This document shows, piece by piece, positions 1-8,215 of a stretch of DNA of 48,162 nucleotides. The stretch spans positions 1-48,162 of the forward strand of contig JAFGKG010000072.1 of the NCBI GenBank assembly GCA_016928715.1, in the 5' to 3' direction. The notes under the pieces were generated by a model. That model was not told the DNA's origin and made no database searches. It was given only the letters and a program-made list of their open reading frames with translations. Positions within the stretch are counted from its first letter, which is position 1; each line of letters opens with the position of its first letter. Source of the stretch: Chloroflexia bacterium. GTDB taxonomy: Bacteria > Chloroflexota > Chloroflexia > DTKN01. The translations under genes and the position numbers were made by a program.

Positions 1-2
1 AG

Positions 3-710
3 CAGGGGCGCAAGGTCTATCGGGCCCAAGTGCGGTTGGGGAGCTGTACGAATACCTACGATGCTGCCGGTGAGGTGATGGCCCAGCGGCCGGTGCCCGC
101 CCTGGGGCCGGCCGAGATCGAGGCGGCCCTGAAGCCCTTTCGGGGTCGGATTGAGCAGGTCCCGCCTCCTTTTTCGGCCATCCGTCGGGATGGCCGCCGT
201 TTCTACGAGCGTGCCCGCGCTGGCGACCTGACCCCCCCGCCGGCCCGTCAGGTACAGATCCTGTCCCTGGAAATGATCTCCTGGCAATCTCCTGAACTCG
301 TCCTGCAGGTATGCTGCGGCAGTGGGACCTATATTCGTTCCCTGGCCCACGATCTGGGCCAAAACCTGGGCTGTGGGGCCCACTTGCAGGGACTGCAGCG
401 TCTGCAGGTGGGGCCGTTTCTCTTGGAGCAGGCCCTCTCTCCGGACGAACTGCCCCGGTGCCGGCAGGATTGGGCGGGCCTGCTCCTGCCGCTCGATTTT
501 CCCCTGCAGCACTGGCCCTCCCATCGTCTATCGATGGAGCAGGTGAACTGGGCATTGAACGGGCGCCGTTTGTCCCTGCCCCCGCCAAACACGGGGCAAA
601 ATTGGGCCCGCGCCCATGATCCACGGGGGCGTTTTTTGGCCCTGCTTTGTTTTGACGTCCAGGAAGAAAACTGGCACCCCGCTCGCGTTTTTCCGCCCCT
701 GGAGTCGTGA
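3..710 (+). CDS. truB: tRNA pseudouridine(55) synthase TruB, 5'-truncated by window edge
   Basis: TruB isomerises U55 of the T-loop of tRNAs to pseudouridine in the cytoplasm. The frame is open from the first bases, and the residues before the first GTG (KVYRAQVRLG) already match the TruB core, so the gene begins upstream. The catalytic Asp motif lies outside the window. Visible are the conserved stretch around TYDAAGEV, the PPPFSAIRRDGRRFYERAR segment and the SGTYIRSLAHDLG segment of the pseudouridine synthase fold. A short C-terminal domain follows. It sits 19 bp before ribF, the usual truB-ribF pairing in bacteria, so the two are probably co-transcribed. Confidence 0.93.
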   Translation, partial: QGRKVYRAQVRLGSCTNTYDAAGEVMAQRPVPALGPAEIEAALKPFRGRIEQVPPPFSAIRRDGRRFYERARAGDLTPPPARQVQILSLEMISWQSPELVLQVCCGSGTYIRSLAHDLGQNLGCGAHLQGLQRLQVGPFLLEQALSPDELPRCRQDWAGLLLPLDFPLQHWPSHRLSMEQVNWALNGRRLSLPPPNTGQNWARAHDPRGRFLALLCFDVQEENWHPARVFPPLES

Positions 711-729
711 GCGCGGTTAGCCTGGGGGG

Positions 730-1674
730 ATGAGTATTCCTATGGAAGCGATCCACGGTTGGCCCGATCCGCCCCTAGCGGTTCCGGTGGTCCTGACCAT
801 TGGGGTTTTTGACGGGGTCCACCTGGGACACCAGGCTCTCATTGGCGAGGTGGTGCGGCGCGCTGAGTCGCTGGGGCTGCCTGCCGTGGTCCTGACCTTT
901 CATCCCCACCCCCGCTCCGTGATCGCTCCGGAGTCGAATTGGGGCTATATCTGCTCTTTGGAGGAGCGACTGGCCCGCATTGCGGACCTGGGACCGTCCC
1001 TGGCGATCGTGCTCCGTTTTGACCGCGTCCTGGCCGACACCTCGGCCGAGCAATTCATGCGGGATTTATGCCAACACCTGCCCTTGCGCGAGCTGTGCGT
1101 GGGGGCGGGTTTTTCCCTGGGGCGCGCGGGTCAGGGCGATCTGGAAGTGCTGCGGATATTGGGGGAGCGTGGGTGCTTTTTGGTGCGGGCGATTCCCCCC
1201 GTGCAGGTGGACGGTCAGGTGGTCAGCAGCACGCAGATTCGCCAGCGTATTCAGCAGGGCCGGGTGGATGAGGTCGTCCGCTGGTTGGGCCGGCCTTTTT
1301 GTCTGCGCGGGCAGGTGGTCCCCGGGATGGGACAGGGGCGCCTGCTCGGTTTTCCCACCGCTAACCTGAACCTGCACCCCCGGCAGATTCTGCCGGCCGA
1401 TGGGGTCTATGCCGTGCAGGCGCACTTTCCCGCGGCGCTGAATTTTCGCTCGCCCTGGCCGGCCCTCGGCTACGTGGGCCACCGGCCGACTTTTGGCGAG
1501 CGCGAACGGGGCGTGGAGGTGCACCTGCTCGATTTTGCCCAGGACCTGCGCGGCTGCGAACTGCGCCTCAAATTTGTGCAGAGACTGCGCCCGGATCGGC
1601 GCTTTGCCGGACCGGAGGCCCTGATCGCCCAGATGCGTCAGGATGAACAGTTAGCGCGCAAATTGCTGGCCTAG
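730..1674 (+). CDS. ribF: bifunctional riboflavin kinase / FAD synthetase RibF
   Basis: RibF phosphorylates riboflavin to FMN and adenylates FMN to FAD. The N-terminal nucleotidyltransferase half carries GVFDGVHLGH (residues 25-34) and TFHPHP. The C-terminal kinase half carries GRLLGFPTANL and GVYAVQ. At 314 aa it has the family's normal length. The ATG at 730 directly abuts a GGGGGG run (724-729). An in-frame ATG at 742 would sit about 12 nt from that run, so the true start may be four codons later. It lies between truB and the cyclase fusion gene with short gaps, probably in one transcript. Confidence 0.95.
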   Translation: MSIPMEAIHGWPDPPLAVPVVLTIGVFDGVHLGHQALIGEVVRRAESLGLPAVVLTFHPHPRSVIAPESNWGYICSLEERLARIADLGPSLAIVLRFDRVLADTSAEQFMRDLCQHLPLRELCVGAGFSLGRAGQGDLEVLRILGERGCFLVRAIPPVQVDGQVVSSTQIRQRIQQGRVDEVVRWLGRPFCLRGQVVPGMGQGRLLGFPTANLNLHPRQILPADGVYAVQAHFPAALNFRSPWPALGYVGHRPTFGERERGVEVHLLDFAQDLRGCELRLKFVQRLRPDRRFAGPEALIAQMRQDEQLARKLLA

Positions 1675-1700
1675 CGAGCAGGCCGCGGGCAGGAGGTGGC

Positions 1701-4211
1701 ATGTTCCAACTCAAGGATTTTGTGCACTTGCCCCAATTGATTCCCTGGATTGAGCGCATGGTCGCCGAGGCGACCGGTTTGATCCTGGTGACCGGTCTCG
1801 ATGCTCGGCCCCAGTACGCCCACGAACTGGATATCTTTTTGCCCAGCGGTCGCTCGACTATTTTGAGCATTCTGGCCAGCGAGGTACTCAAGGCCGATGC
1901 GGCGGCGAGGGCGCTCCTGGTCGCCGCCGACAGGACCGCCTGGCGCGTCCCCCGCGCATTTCAGGGGCGGGTGCGCACCCTGCCGGTGGGGCCGAACCAC
2001 GGCTATGCCGACCGCCTGGCCGAGGCCCGCTACAGCAGGCCGGACCTGTTGGTGCTGGACCGGCTGCCCCTGGATCTGGCCGCCGATGTGTTGGGCCTGG
2101 CCCGGGAGGGCCAGCGGGTGCTGACCCAGTTTGATACCGTGCTGCGGGGGGCCGATGTGCTGCGCCAACTGCTCGAACTGGGGGTGTCGCGGGAGTGCCT
2201 GGAGGGCCTATCCGCGGTGCTCTATGTCCAGCGCCTGCCGCTGCTCTGCACGCACTGCAAGCAGGCCGCCCCCCCCGCCCCGGAGCAGTTGCAGCGCTTG
2301 GGCCAACTCTACCCTCATCTGGATGAACCCATCGGGGCCCTGCTGCAGCCGGCCCAGGGTCGGCCCTCCGCCCCCCTATATCAGGCCCGGGGCTGTCCGC
2401 GGTGCCAGCACAGCGGCCGCTCTGGTGACATTGCCGCTTTTGACCTGTTCCGGCCCGATCCGGGTGGGGGCGATCCTCTGCAGCAGTCCAGCGAGCTGGC
2501 CCTGGAGTCCTACATGCTGCATCTGGTCGCGCAGGGCCGGTTGGATTTGCAGGATGTCCTGCGTCTGGAGAGGGATCAGCTGCGTCGTACCTACAATATG
2601 CTCCAGGCCAGCGAGCGTTCGCAGGCCGCGGCGGCCCTGGAATTGCAGAGCCGCTCGATCGAGCTGGCCGCGGCCAACCGCGTCCTGCAGCAGCGCACCG
2701 AGGCGATTCTTTCCATACACGACGTCGGCCAGGCCCTGGTGCAGGTGACCGACATCCGCGGCCTGGCCAGGCGGATTTGCCATCACAGTTGCAAACTTGG
2801 CGGCGCCGATCGGGCGGTGCTTTACCTGCTGCGGCCCGACAGGCCGGCCGAGGTGCTGGCGGCGAGTGGCTGGGACGAGGAGCGGCTGCCACGCTATCTG
2901 TCGGAGGGGCAGATGGCCCCGGCCTTGGCCGGGCTGGGTGAGGAGGCCCAGCCCTATCGCCAGTGGCCGCCGGGTATCCCGCCCCGCCACCCCGATCTGG
3001 AGGGGGCCCACCTGCAGGCCGGCCTGCGGGTCCCCCTGGTAGCCCAGGGCGAACGGGTGGGGCTGATGGTCGTCCACGCGACCTGGAAAAGGCATTTTAT
3101 GCCCGGCGAGGTGGCCCTGCTGCAGACCTTTGCCAACCAGGCGGCCATCGCCGTCGAGAACGCCCGCTTGTTCGAGGATCTGGAGCGCTCCCTGCAGGAA
3201 ATCGGCGAGATGAAAGGCTATATGGAGGATATCCTGGCCAGTGTGGACAGCGCTATCCTGACCACCGATAAAAGTGGGGTGGTGATGAGCTGCAATCGCG
3301 CGGCCGAGGCCATCTGGCAGCTGCCCGAAGCGGACATCCGCGGCCAGTCCATTGACGAGCTTTTTGACCGGCGCCGGGGCGAGGAATTGCTGGCCCTTTT
3401 CCAAGAGGCCCTGGAAAGGGAGATGCGCTTTCACGACTATGAGCTGAACTGCACGCTTTCCCGGCGGGGGCAGGTCACGCTCAAGCTGCAGATCACGCCG
3501 CTCAAGGATGCCCAGTCTCAGCAGATTGGCATGACCGTGGTCGTGGAGGATCTGACCGAGGAGCGTCACCTGCGGCAGACCCTGAATCGTTACCTGGCGC
3601 CCTCGGTGGTCCAGGAGGCCCTGCGCATGGCCACCACCGGCCATTTTTCCCTGGGCGGGACCCACCGCGTGATGAGCGTGCTCTTTGCCGACATCCGCGG
3701 ATTTACGGCCTATTCCGAGCGGGTGGATCCGACCAGGCTGGTCGACGTATTGAATTGGCACCTGACGGTTGCCGCCCGGGCCATCCTGGAGCAGGGCGGC
3801 ACCCTGGACAAGTTTATGGGCGATGGGGTCATGGCCCTGTTCAACGTGCCGGTGCCGCAGCAGGATCACGCCCTGCGGGCGGTGCGCGCGGCCTGGGAGA
3901 TGCAGCAGCGGCTGGCCTTGATGGAGCCGGCGCCTCCAGAGATCCTGCGCTTTGGGGTGGGGGTCCATGTGGGCGAGGCGGTGGCCGGCAATATTGGCTC
4001 CCCGGAACGTCTCGACTATACCGCCGTTGGGGACACCGTCAACCTGGCCCGGCGCCTGGAGGAGCAGGCCGTGGGAGGGCAGATTCTGCTCAGCGAGGCC
4101 GCCTACCAGGCGGTCGCTCCCTGGGTGCAGGTGTACGGACGCGGCCTGCTCAACGTCAAGGGTCGGGAGGAGCCGGTGCGGGTCTACGAGCTGCGTGGGG
4201 TTGGGCCCTGA
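1701..4211 (+). CDS. Degenerate GspE/PilB-like domain fused to GAF, PAS and class III adenylate/guanylate cyclase
   Basis: This is an 836-aa multidomain signalling protein. Residues 20-255 follow the layout of a type II secretion/pilus ATPase (GspE/PilB): GLILVTG at 26-32, RPDLLVLD at 113-120, the LGVSRE...VQRL region, and paired cysteines C183/C186 and C232/C235 like the GspE zinc motif. The Walker A lysine is absent (TGLDARP in place of TGxTGSGKTT). A helical linker follows, then GAF (about 328-490), PAS (505-620) and a class III cyclase (650-832). The cyclase keeps its key residues: metal-binding D664 and D708, purine-selecting K704 and D772, and transition-state N781 and R785, so it is probably active. 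AGGAGG lies 5 nt before the ATG. The pairing suggests cyclic-nucleotide output tied to a pilus- or secretion-derived scaffold; that is inference. Confidence 0.85.
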   Translation: MFQLKDFVHLPQLIPWIERMVAEATGLILVTGLDARPQYAHELDIFLPSGRSTILSILASEVLKADAAARALLVAADRTAWRVPRAFQGRVRTLPVGPNHGYADRLAEARYSRPDLLVLDRLPLDLAADVLGLAREGQRVLTQFDTVLRGADVLRQLLELGVSRECLEGLSAVLYVQRLPLLCTHCKQAAPPAPEQLQRLGQLYPHLDEPIGALLQPAQGRPSAPLYQARGCPRCQHSGRSGDIAAFDLFRPDPGGGDPLQQSSELALESYMLHLVAQGRLDLQDVLRLERDQLRRTYNMLQASERSQAAAALELQSRSIELAAANRVLQQRTEAILSIHDVGQALVQVTDIRGLARRICHHSCKLGGADRAVLYLLRPDRPAEVLAASGWDEERLPRYLSEGQMAPALAGLGEEAQPYRQWPPGIPPRHPDLEGAHLQAGLRVPLVAQGERVGLMVVHATWKRHFMPGEVALLQTFANQAAIAVENARLFEDLERSLQEIGEMKGYMEDILASVDSAILTTDKSGVVMSCNRAAEAIWQLPEADIRGQSIDELFDRRRGEELLALFQEALEREMRFHDYELNCTLSRRGQVTLKLQITPLKDAQSQQIGMTVVVEDLTEERHLRQTLNRYLAPSVVQEALRMATTGHFSLGGTHRVMSVLFADIRGFTAYSERVDPTRLVDVLNWHLTVAARAILEQGGTLDKFMGDGVMALFNVPVPQQDHALRAVRAAWEMQQRLALMEPAPPEILRFGVGVHVGEAVAGNIGSPERLDYTAVGDTVNLARRLEEQAVGGQILLSEAAYQAVAPWVQVYGRGLLNVKGREEPVRVYELRGVGP

Positions 4212-4240
4212 TTGTCAGTGGGGCCGGGTCGTGGTACAAT
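4212..4240 (+). promoter_or_regulatory. Promoter of the 7TM histidine kinase gene
   Basis: TTGTCA (4212-4217), a 17-bp spacer and TACAAT (4235-4240), with TGG before the -10 (extended -10). It starts directly after the cyclase stop codon and 42 bp before the kinase ATG, so the kinase can be transcribed independently. Confidence 0.75.
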
Positions 4241-4281
4241 AGAGCCCAAGAGCTTTTTCGCTTGATAAGGATGTCTGGGCT

Positions 4282-6099
4282 ATGGAATGGCAGTACACGC
4301 TCTATCTGATCCCACTGGCGATCGCCGCCCTGATCTCGGCGGGTCTGGCCTGGTACACCTGGCGGCAGCGACCGGCCGCCGGGGCGATCTCCCTGGCCCT
4401 GCTCTGCCTTTCTTCGACCGTGTGGTTGGTGGCCTATGCCCTGCAGGTAGCCAGCGTGGACCTGGAACTCAAGCTGTTCTGGGCCGGCCTGCGCTACGTT
4501 GGTGTCGTCGGCGTGCCCATGGCCTGGTTTTGTTTTGCCCTGGAATATACCGGGCGCCTCCACCTCTTGACCCGCCGCAACCTCGCTCTGCTGTCCATCG
4601 AACCCCTGCTGACCCTGCTGTTGGTCTGGACGAATGAGCGGCATCACCTGATCTGGCCCCATCCGACGATTGACGATGCGGGCCCCTTTGCCGCCTTCAA
4701 GGCCGGGCTACTGCCGGCCGCCCACGGGCCCGTCTGGTGGGCGCACGCGGTCTATTCCTACGCTCTCTTTGTCTGGGGGCTGTACCTCTTTTTCCGGGCG
4801 TTTCGGCGTTCGCCGCAGTTGTATCGCGGCCAGGCCGGGGCGATCCTGGCCGGGGGAATGTTTCCCTTGGTCGGCAACCTCCTGTCGACCTTTTGGGATC
4901 CACTGCCCTACCTGGACCTGACCCCCTTTAGCTTTACGCTGACCGGGCTGCTGCTGACCTGGGGGCTCTTTCGTTTTCACCTGTTGGATCTCGTGCCGGT
5001 GGCGCGGGACGCCGTGGTCGACGGCCTGGGCGACAGCGTTCTCGTGCTGGACGCGCGCAATCGCCTGGTCGACCTGAACCCGGCCGCCGTCCGGACCCTG
5101 GGCCTGACGGGGAAGCAGGTGATCGGCCGGCCGGCGGCGGAACTCTTTGCCGACTATGGCGACCTGGTGCGCAAACTGCGGGGGGTGCACGAGGCCCAGA
5201 TGGGCCTGGTGCTGGGACCGGCCCAGGACCGGCAGTACTTTGACCTGCGTGTTTCGCCGCTCTACGACCGCCGCGGGGCGCTGACCGGCCGGATTGTGGT
5301 GCTGCACGACGTGACCGAGCGCAAGCGGGCGGCCGACGAACTGCAGCAGGCCAAAGAGGAGGCCGAGACGGCCAATCAGGCCAAGAGCGAATTTGTCTCG
5401 GTGGCCTCGCACGATCTGCGCGTGCCCATGACGGCCATCCGCGGCTATACCGAGTTGCTGCTCCAGGGCGTCGCCGGCCCGGTGAACGAGGAGCAGGCCG
5501 AGTTTTTACGGACGATTCGGGCCAATATCGTCCGTATGGCCGCCCTGGTTTCGGATCTGGCCGATATCTCGCGGATCGAGTCGGGCAACCTGCGCCTGCA
5601 CCTGGGGCCTGTCTCGCTGCGGCAGGTCCTGGAGGACGTCGTTCGGGCCGTCCGCATCCAGATGGAAGGGAAGGAGCAGATCCTGACGGTGCAGGATGCC
5701 AGTTCCCTGCCCCTCGTTTGGGGCGATGCGGTGCGCCTGGACCAGATTCTGACCAATCTGCTCAACAACGCCCACAAGTTTAGCCCTCGGGGCGGCCAGA
5801 TCAGGATTCACCTAGAGTGCGTCGAGAACCATTGGGCGGAGGATGGTCCCCCTGAGGTGGTGCACGTGGCGGTGGAGGACAGTGGCATTGGCATCCGTCC
5901 CGAGGACCAGTCCAAGATCTTTGAAAAGTTCTTTCGCTCTGAGGACGAGGAGGCGCGCAAGGCCCCCGGCACCGGTTTGGGCTTGAGCATTGTCCAGAGC
6001 CTGGTCGAACTGCAGGGGGGGCGGATTTGGGTGGAGAGCGAGTTCCGCCGTGGTTCGACCTTTCATTTTACGGTGCCGGTGGCGGATTGGGAGGATTGA
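4282..6099 (+). CDS. 7TM-PAS sensor histidine kinase
   Basis: A 605-aa membrane sensor kinase. Residues 1-235 form the multi-helix N-terminal region typical of 7TM histidine kinases. A PAS domain spans about 240-350. The dimerisation/phosphoacceptor helix has [14 protein letters not shown] with H377 as the likely phosphorylated residue. The ATPase domain has an N box ([11 protein letters not shown], about 490-500), a G1 box (VEDSGIGI) and a G2 box (GTGLGLSI). No response regulator lies next to it, so its partner is elsewhere. AAGGA precedes the ATG by about 11 nt. Its 3' end overlaps the convergent GT87-like gene by 32 bp. The signal is unknown. Confidence 0.9.
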   Translation: MEWQYTLYLIPLAIAALISAGLAWYTWRQRPAAGAISLALLCLSSTVWLVAYALQVASVDLELKLFWAGLRYVGVVGVPMAWFCFALEYTGRLHLLTRRNLALLSIEPLLTLLLVWTNERHHLIWPHPTIDDAGPFAAFKAGLLPAAHGPVWWAHAVYSYALFVWGLYLFFRAFRRSPQLYRGQAGAILAGGMFPLVGNLLSTFWDPLPYLDLTPFSFTLTGLLLTWGLFRFHLLDLVPVARDAVVDGLGDSVLVLDARNRLVDLNPAAVRTLGLTGKQVIGRPAAELFADYGDLVRKLRGVHEAQMGLVLGPAQDRQYFDLRVSPLYDRRGALTGRIVVLHDVTERKRAADELQQAKEEAETANQAKSEFVSVASHDLRVPMTAIRGYTELLLQGVAGPVNEEQAEFLRTIRANIVRMAALVSDLADISRIESGNLRLHLGPVSLRQVLEDVVRAVRIQMEGKEQILTVQDASSLPLVWGDAVRLDQILTNLLNNAHKFSPRGGQIRIHLECVENHWAEDGPPEVVHVAVEDSGIGIRPEDQSKIFEKFFRSEDEEARKAPGTGLGLSIVQSLVELQGGRIWVESEFRRGSTFHFTVPVADWED

Positions 6100-7423
6100 G
6101 GCGGCGGGCCAGGTGCAGGGTGGCATAGGTCCCCAGCAGGGTCAGGGTGCCCGAAAAGGCCAGCAGGAGTTCCACCGCCCGCGGAAGGTTCGGCCAGGAG
6201 CTCAACAGCGGCAGCAGGGCCGTGAGCAGTATGCCCAGGGTGGCCGCCAGCAGCGCGCGGGATGGTTCCCGGCGCAGTCTGGCCAGCAGGATCAGCAGGG
6301 GCAGGTAGAGCAGGACCTGGTAATAGATCCAGGACAGGGGTGAGGCCAGCAGCGCGGCCACGATGAATAGGGCATAGTCCAAATCCTCTGCTCCGTAAAT
6401 AGCGCTGTATCCGACCGGGCGGGCCCCCGTGCCCGCCCCTACATTTACCTCCTTCGCGGCGGCCCCTACAGGAGCGGGCGGGTAGGGCGGCCCGCCCCCA
6501 CGGGAGGGTCTCCCCGCCCCGCGGGTGAGCCAGAGCGTCAGGGCCAGGATGCCCAGGGACAGCAGCAGGGCCAATCCGTCGCGCAGCGCGGGCAATTCGC
6601 CCAGCGCCGGCCAGGCGCTGGCGATTTTGTGTACGCTGCCCCAGAGGGACAGGTTCCCCCAGCGCGGATAAAAGACGGCGACCTCTTGACGCAGCACGCT
6701 CAAGTAGCGCAGATAGGCCGTCGGGCCGGCGACCAGGCCGGCGGCCAGGGCCAGGCCCAGGCCGGCGCCGGCGCTGGCGGCCAGGGCCTTCCACCTGCGC
6801 CGCAGCAAGAGGTGCAGGAGCAGAAAAGCCGGATAGAGTCGCAGGACAGCGGCCAGTCCCAGCAGGCCTCCCGCCAGGAGGTCTCGATCCCGCCGCAGGC
6901 CCAGCCAGCCCCCGGTGATCAGCAGGAGCATGAACAGTTCTGTGTGGGCATAGACCATGTGAAAGCCCAGCGGAGGAAAGAGCAGGATGCCGCAGCAGAG
7001 GCAGAGCCATCCCGGCAGGTTCAGCGACAGCCGCAGCTCGCGTACGATCCAGAAAATAGAGAGGCCCAGCGCCAGCAGCGAGAGCATCTGCCAGCTCAGC
7101 CAGGCGGCAGGGTAGGGCAGTAGGGCCAGGGGCGCGATCAACAGGGGAAAGGTGGGCGGGCTTACGGCTACGTCGATAAAGTAATCCTGGATGCCCAGTG
7201 CACGGGCGGCTTCTTGCTGCAGGCCGCTGTAGAAATCCTCCCCCCGTAGAACCCGGCCGGCCGACAGATAGTACCAGGCAAAATCGCGGTCCTGGTGCAG
7301 CGTGGGCCATTCCCGGAGCTGCTGCAGCAGCAGACCCCCCACGACGGTCAGGTAAAAGAGCGTGATGAGCAGCAGGGCCAGGCAGAGGGCCCCGCTCGTG
7401 CGCGAAGAAGAGCTTGCTTTCAT
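6068..7423 (-). CDS. GT87/DUF2029-like polytopic glycosyltransferase with in-frame repeat insertion
   Basis: A 451-aa integral membrane protein resembling GT-C family GT87 (DUF2029) polyprenol-sugar-dependent transferases. It has a long first extracytoplasmic loop ([21 protein letters not shown]) and then many hydrophobic helices. The start is the ATG at 7423, which overlaps the methyltransferase stop as ATGA; a longer upstream frame would only read over that gene. Residues about 305-338 are Gly/Pro-rich, unlike the rest, and are encoded by a palindromic repeat. Last gene of the glycan operon. The donor and acceptor cannot be told from sequence. Confidence 0.75.
   Translation of the reverse strand: MKASSSSRTSGALCLALLLITLFYLTVVGGLLLQQLREWPTLHQDRDFAWYYLSAGRVLRGEDFYSGLQQEAARALGIQDYFIDVAVSPPTFPLLIAPLALLPYPAAWLSWQMLSLLALGLSIFWIVRELRLSLNLPGWLCLCCGILLFPPLGFHMVYAHTELFMLLLITGGWLGLRRDRDLLAGGLLGLAAVLRLYPAFLLLHLLLRRRWKALAASAGAGLGLALAAGLVAGPTAYLRYLSVLRQEVAVFYPRWGNLSLWGSVHKIASAWPALGELPALRDGLALLLSLGILALTLWLTRGAGRPSRGGGPPYPPAPVGAAAKEVNVGAGTGARPVGYSAIYGAEDLDYALFIVAALLASPLSWIYYQVLLYLPLLILLARLRREPSRALLAATLGILLTALLPLLSSWPNLPRAVELLLAFSGTLTLLGTYATLHLARRLNPPNPPPAP
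6410..6515. repeat. Palindromic repeat copy inside the GT87-like gene
   Basis: GC-rich palindromic arms (CGGGCGGGC with GCCCGCCC, then CCCCTAC, about 6413-6442) are followed by a segment with CTTCGCGGCGGCCCCTAC and a second GGGCGG/CCGCCC pair. The CGGCGGCCCC flank also occurs beside the 19505 copy. The copy lies wholly inside a coding frame without breaking it. Confidence 0.7.
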
Positions 7424-8190
7424 CTTTTTCGCCCCAGGGCATAAAAGGTCGGCACAAAGAGCAGCCGCCGGCCAGCCAGTAGGGCCTGGCGATCCAGTTC
7501 TTCCAGCCGCGTCAGTTCCTCCGGCGGGACGAGTCCGGCCAGATCCTGCCGGCGCATGGCCCATTCAGCGGCAAAGCTCTCATCCACCGGCCCGGGTGCC
7601 TGCCAGCGGCCGGCCATGACGCCGGTGGTGCACTCTAGGCCGGCCGCGCTGAACAGCTCGCCCAGGCGCCGGCCCATGTCCGGATTGGCGCCCTGGCGGC
7701 GTAGGGCGCGGGCCTGCAGTTGGCCCAGGTGGACTAGTTCGGGCGGGTGGTCGATGCGGCCGCCATAGTCGGGCTCGGCGCAGGCCAACAGCCGCCCCTC
7801 CGGCTGCAGGACCCGGGCCATCTCGGCCACGGCCTGGCCGGGGTCGTCCAGCCAAAGCAGCAGGTAGTGGCAGAGGACCAGTTCCAGGCTGCCGGCGGCA
7901 AAGGGCAGGCGCTGGGCGTCTCCCTGCAGGTAGTGGATTCTCGGGCTCTCCCGGCGGGCGACCTCCAGCATAGCGGTGTCGATGTCCAGGCCGAACACGC
8001 GACCCGGGCAGAGGCCGGCTAGCTCGGCGGCGACGGCGCCGCTGCCGCAGCCGACCTCCAAGATGCTGTGCGCCCGCGCCAGGCCGGCCTGCCGGTAGAG
8101 CCACCGCCGCGTGGCTTGGGTCCATTGGGCCTGCCGGCAGAACCAGGCGTGCCACTGCTCGGCGGTGAAGGAGCCCGGATTTGCGGTCAT
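7420..8190 (-). CDS. Class I SAM-dependent methyltransferase (Methyltransf_11 type)
   Basis: A 256-aa Rossmann-fold methyltransferase. Motif I is ILEVGCGSGAVAAEL, followed by the acidic FGLDID strand, the GDAQRLPF segment and the post-motif ARVLQPEGRLLACAEPD region seen in UbiE-like enzymes. GAGGG lies about 8 nt before the ATG. It sits between the GT39-like and GT87-like transferase genes and overlaps the latter by 4 bp (ATGA), so it probably modifies a sugar or lipid intermediate of the same pathway. The substrate is unknown. Confidence 0.85.
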   Translation of the reverse strand: MTANPGSFTAEQWHAWFCRQAQWTQATRRWLYRQAGLARAHSILEVGCGSGAVAAELAGLCPGRVFGLDIDTAMLEVARRESPRIHYLQGDAQRLPFAAGSLELVLCHYLLLWLDDPGQAVAEMARVLQPEGRLLACAEPDYGGRIDHPPELVHLGQLQARALRRQGANPDMGRRLGELFSAAGLECTTGVMAGRWQAPGPVDESFAAEWAMRRQDLAGLVPPEELTRLEELDRQALLAGRRLLFVPTFYALGRKR

Positions 8191-8215
8191 TGTTTTTGTC
8201 CCTCAACGTGTCTGC

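Noticed and set aside
2376-3968. A 530-aa minus-strand frame antisense to the cyclase fusion
   Set aside because: It lies wholly within a gene with clear domains and shows no motifs. High GC gives long antisense frames.
6063-7457. A 464-aa minus-strand frame over the GT87-like gene
   Set aside because: It is a different frame from the hydrophobic, helix-rich product. Its composition is Pro/Gly/Arg-rich without family motifs, typical of a GC-rich shadow frame.
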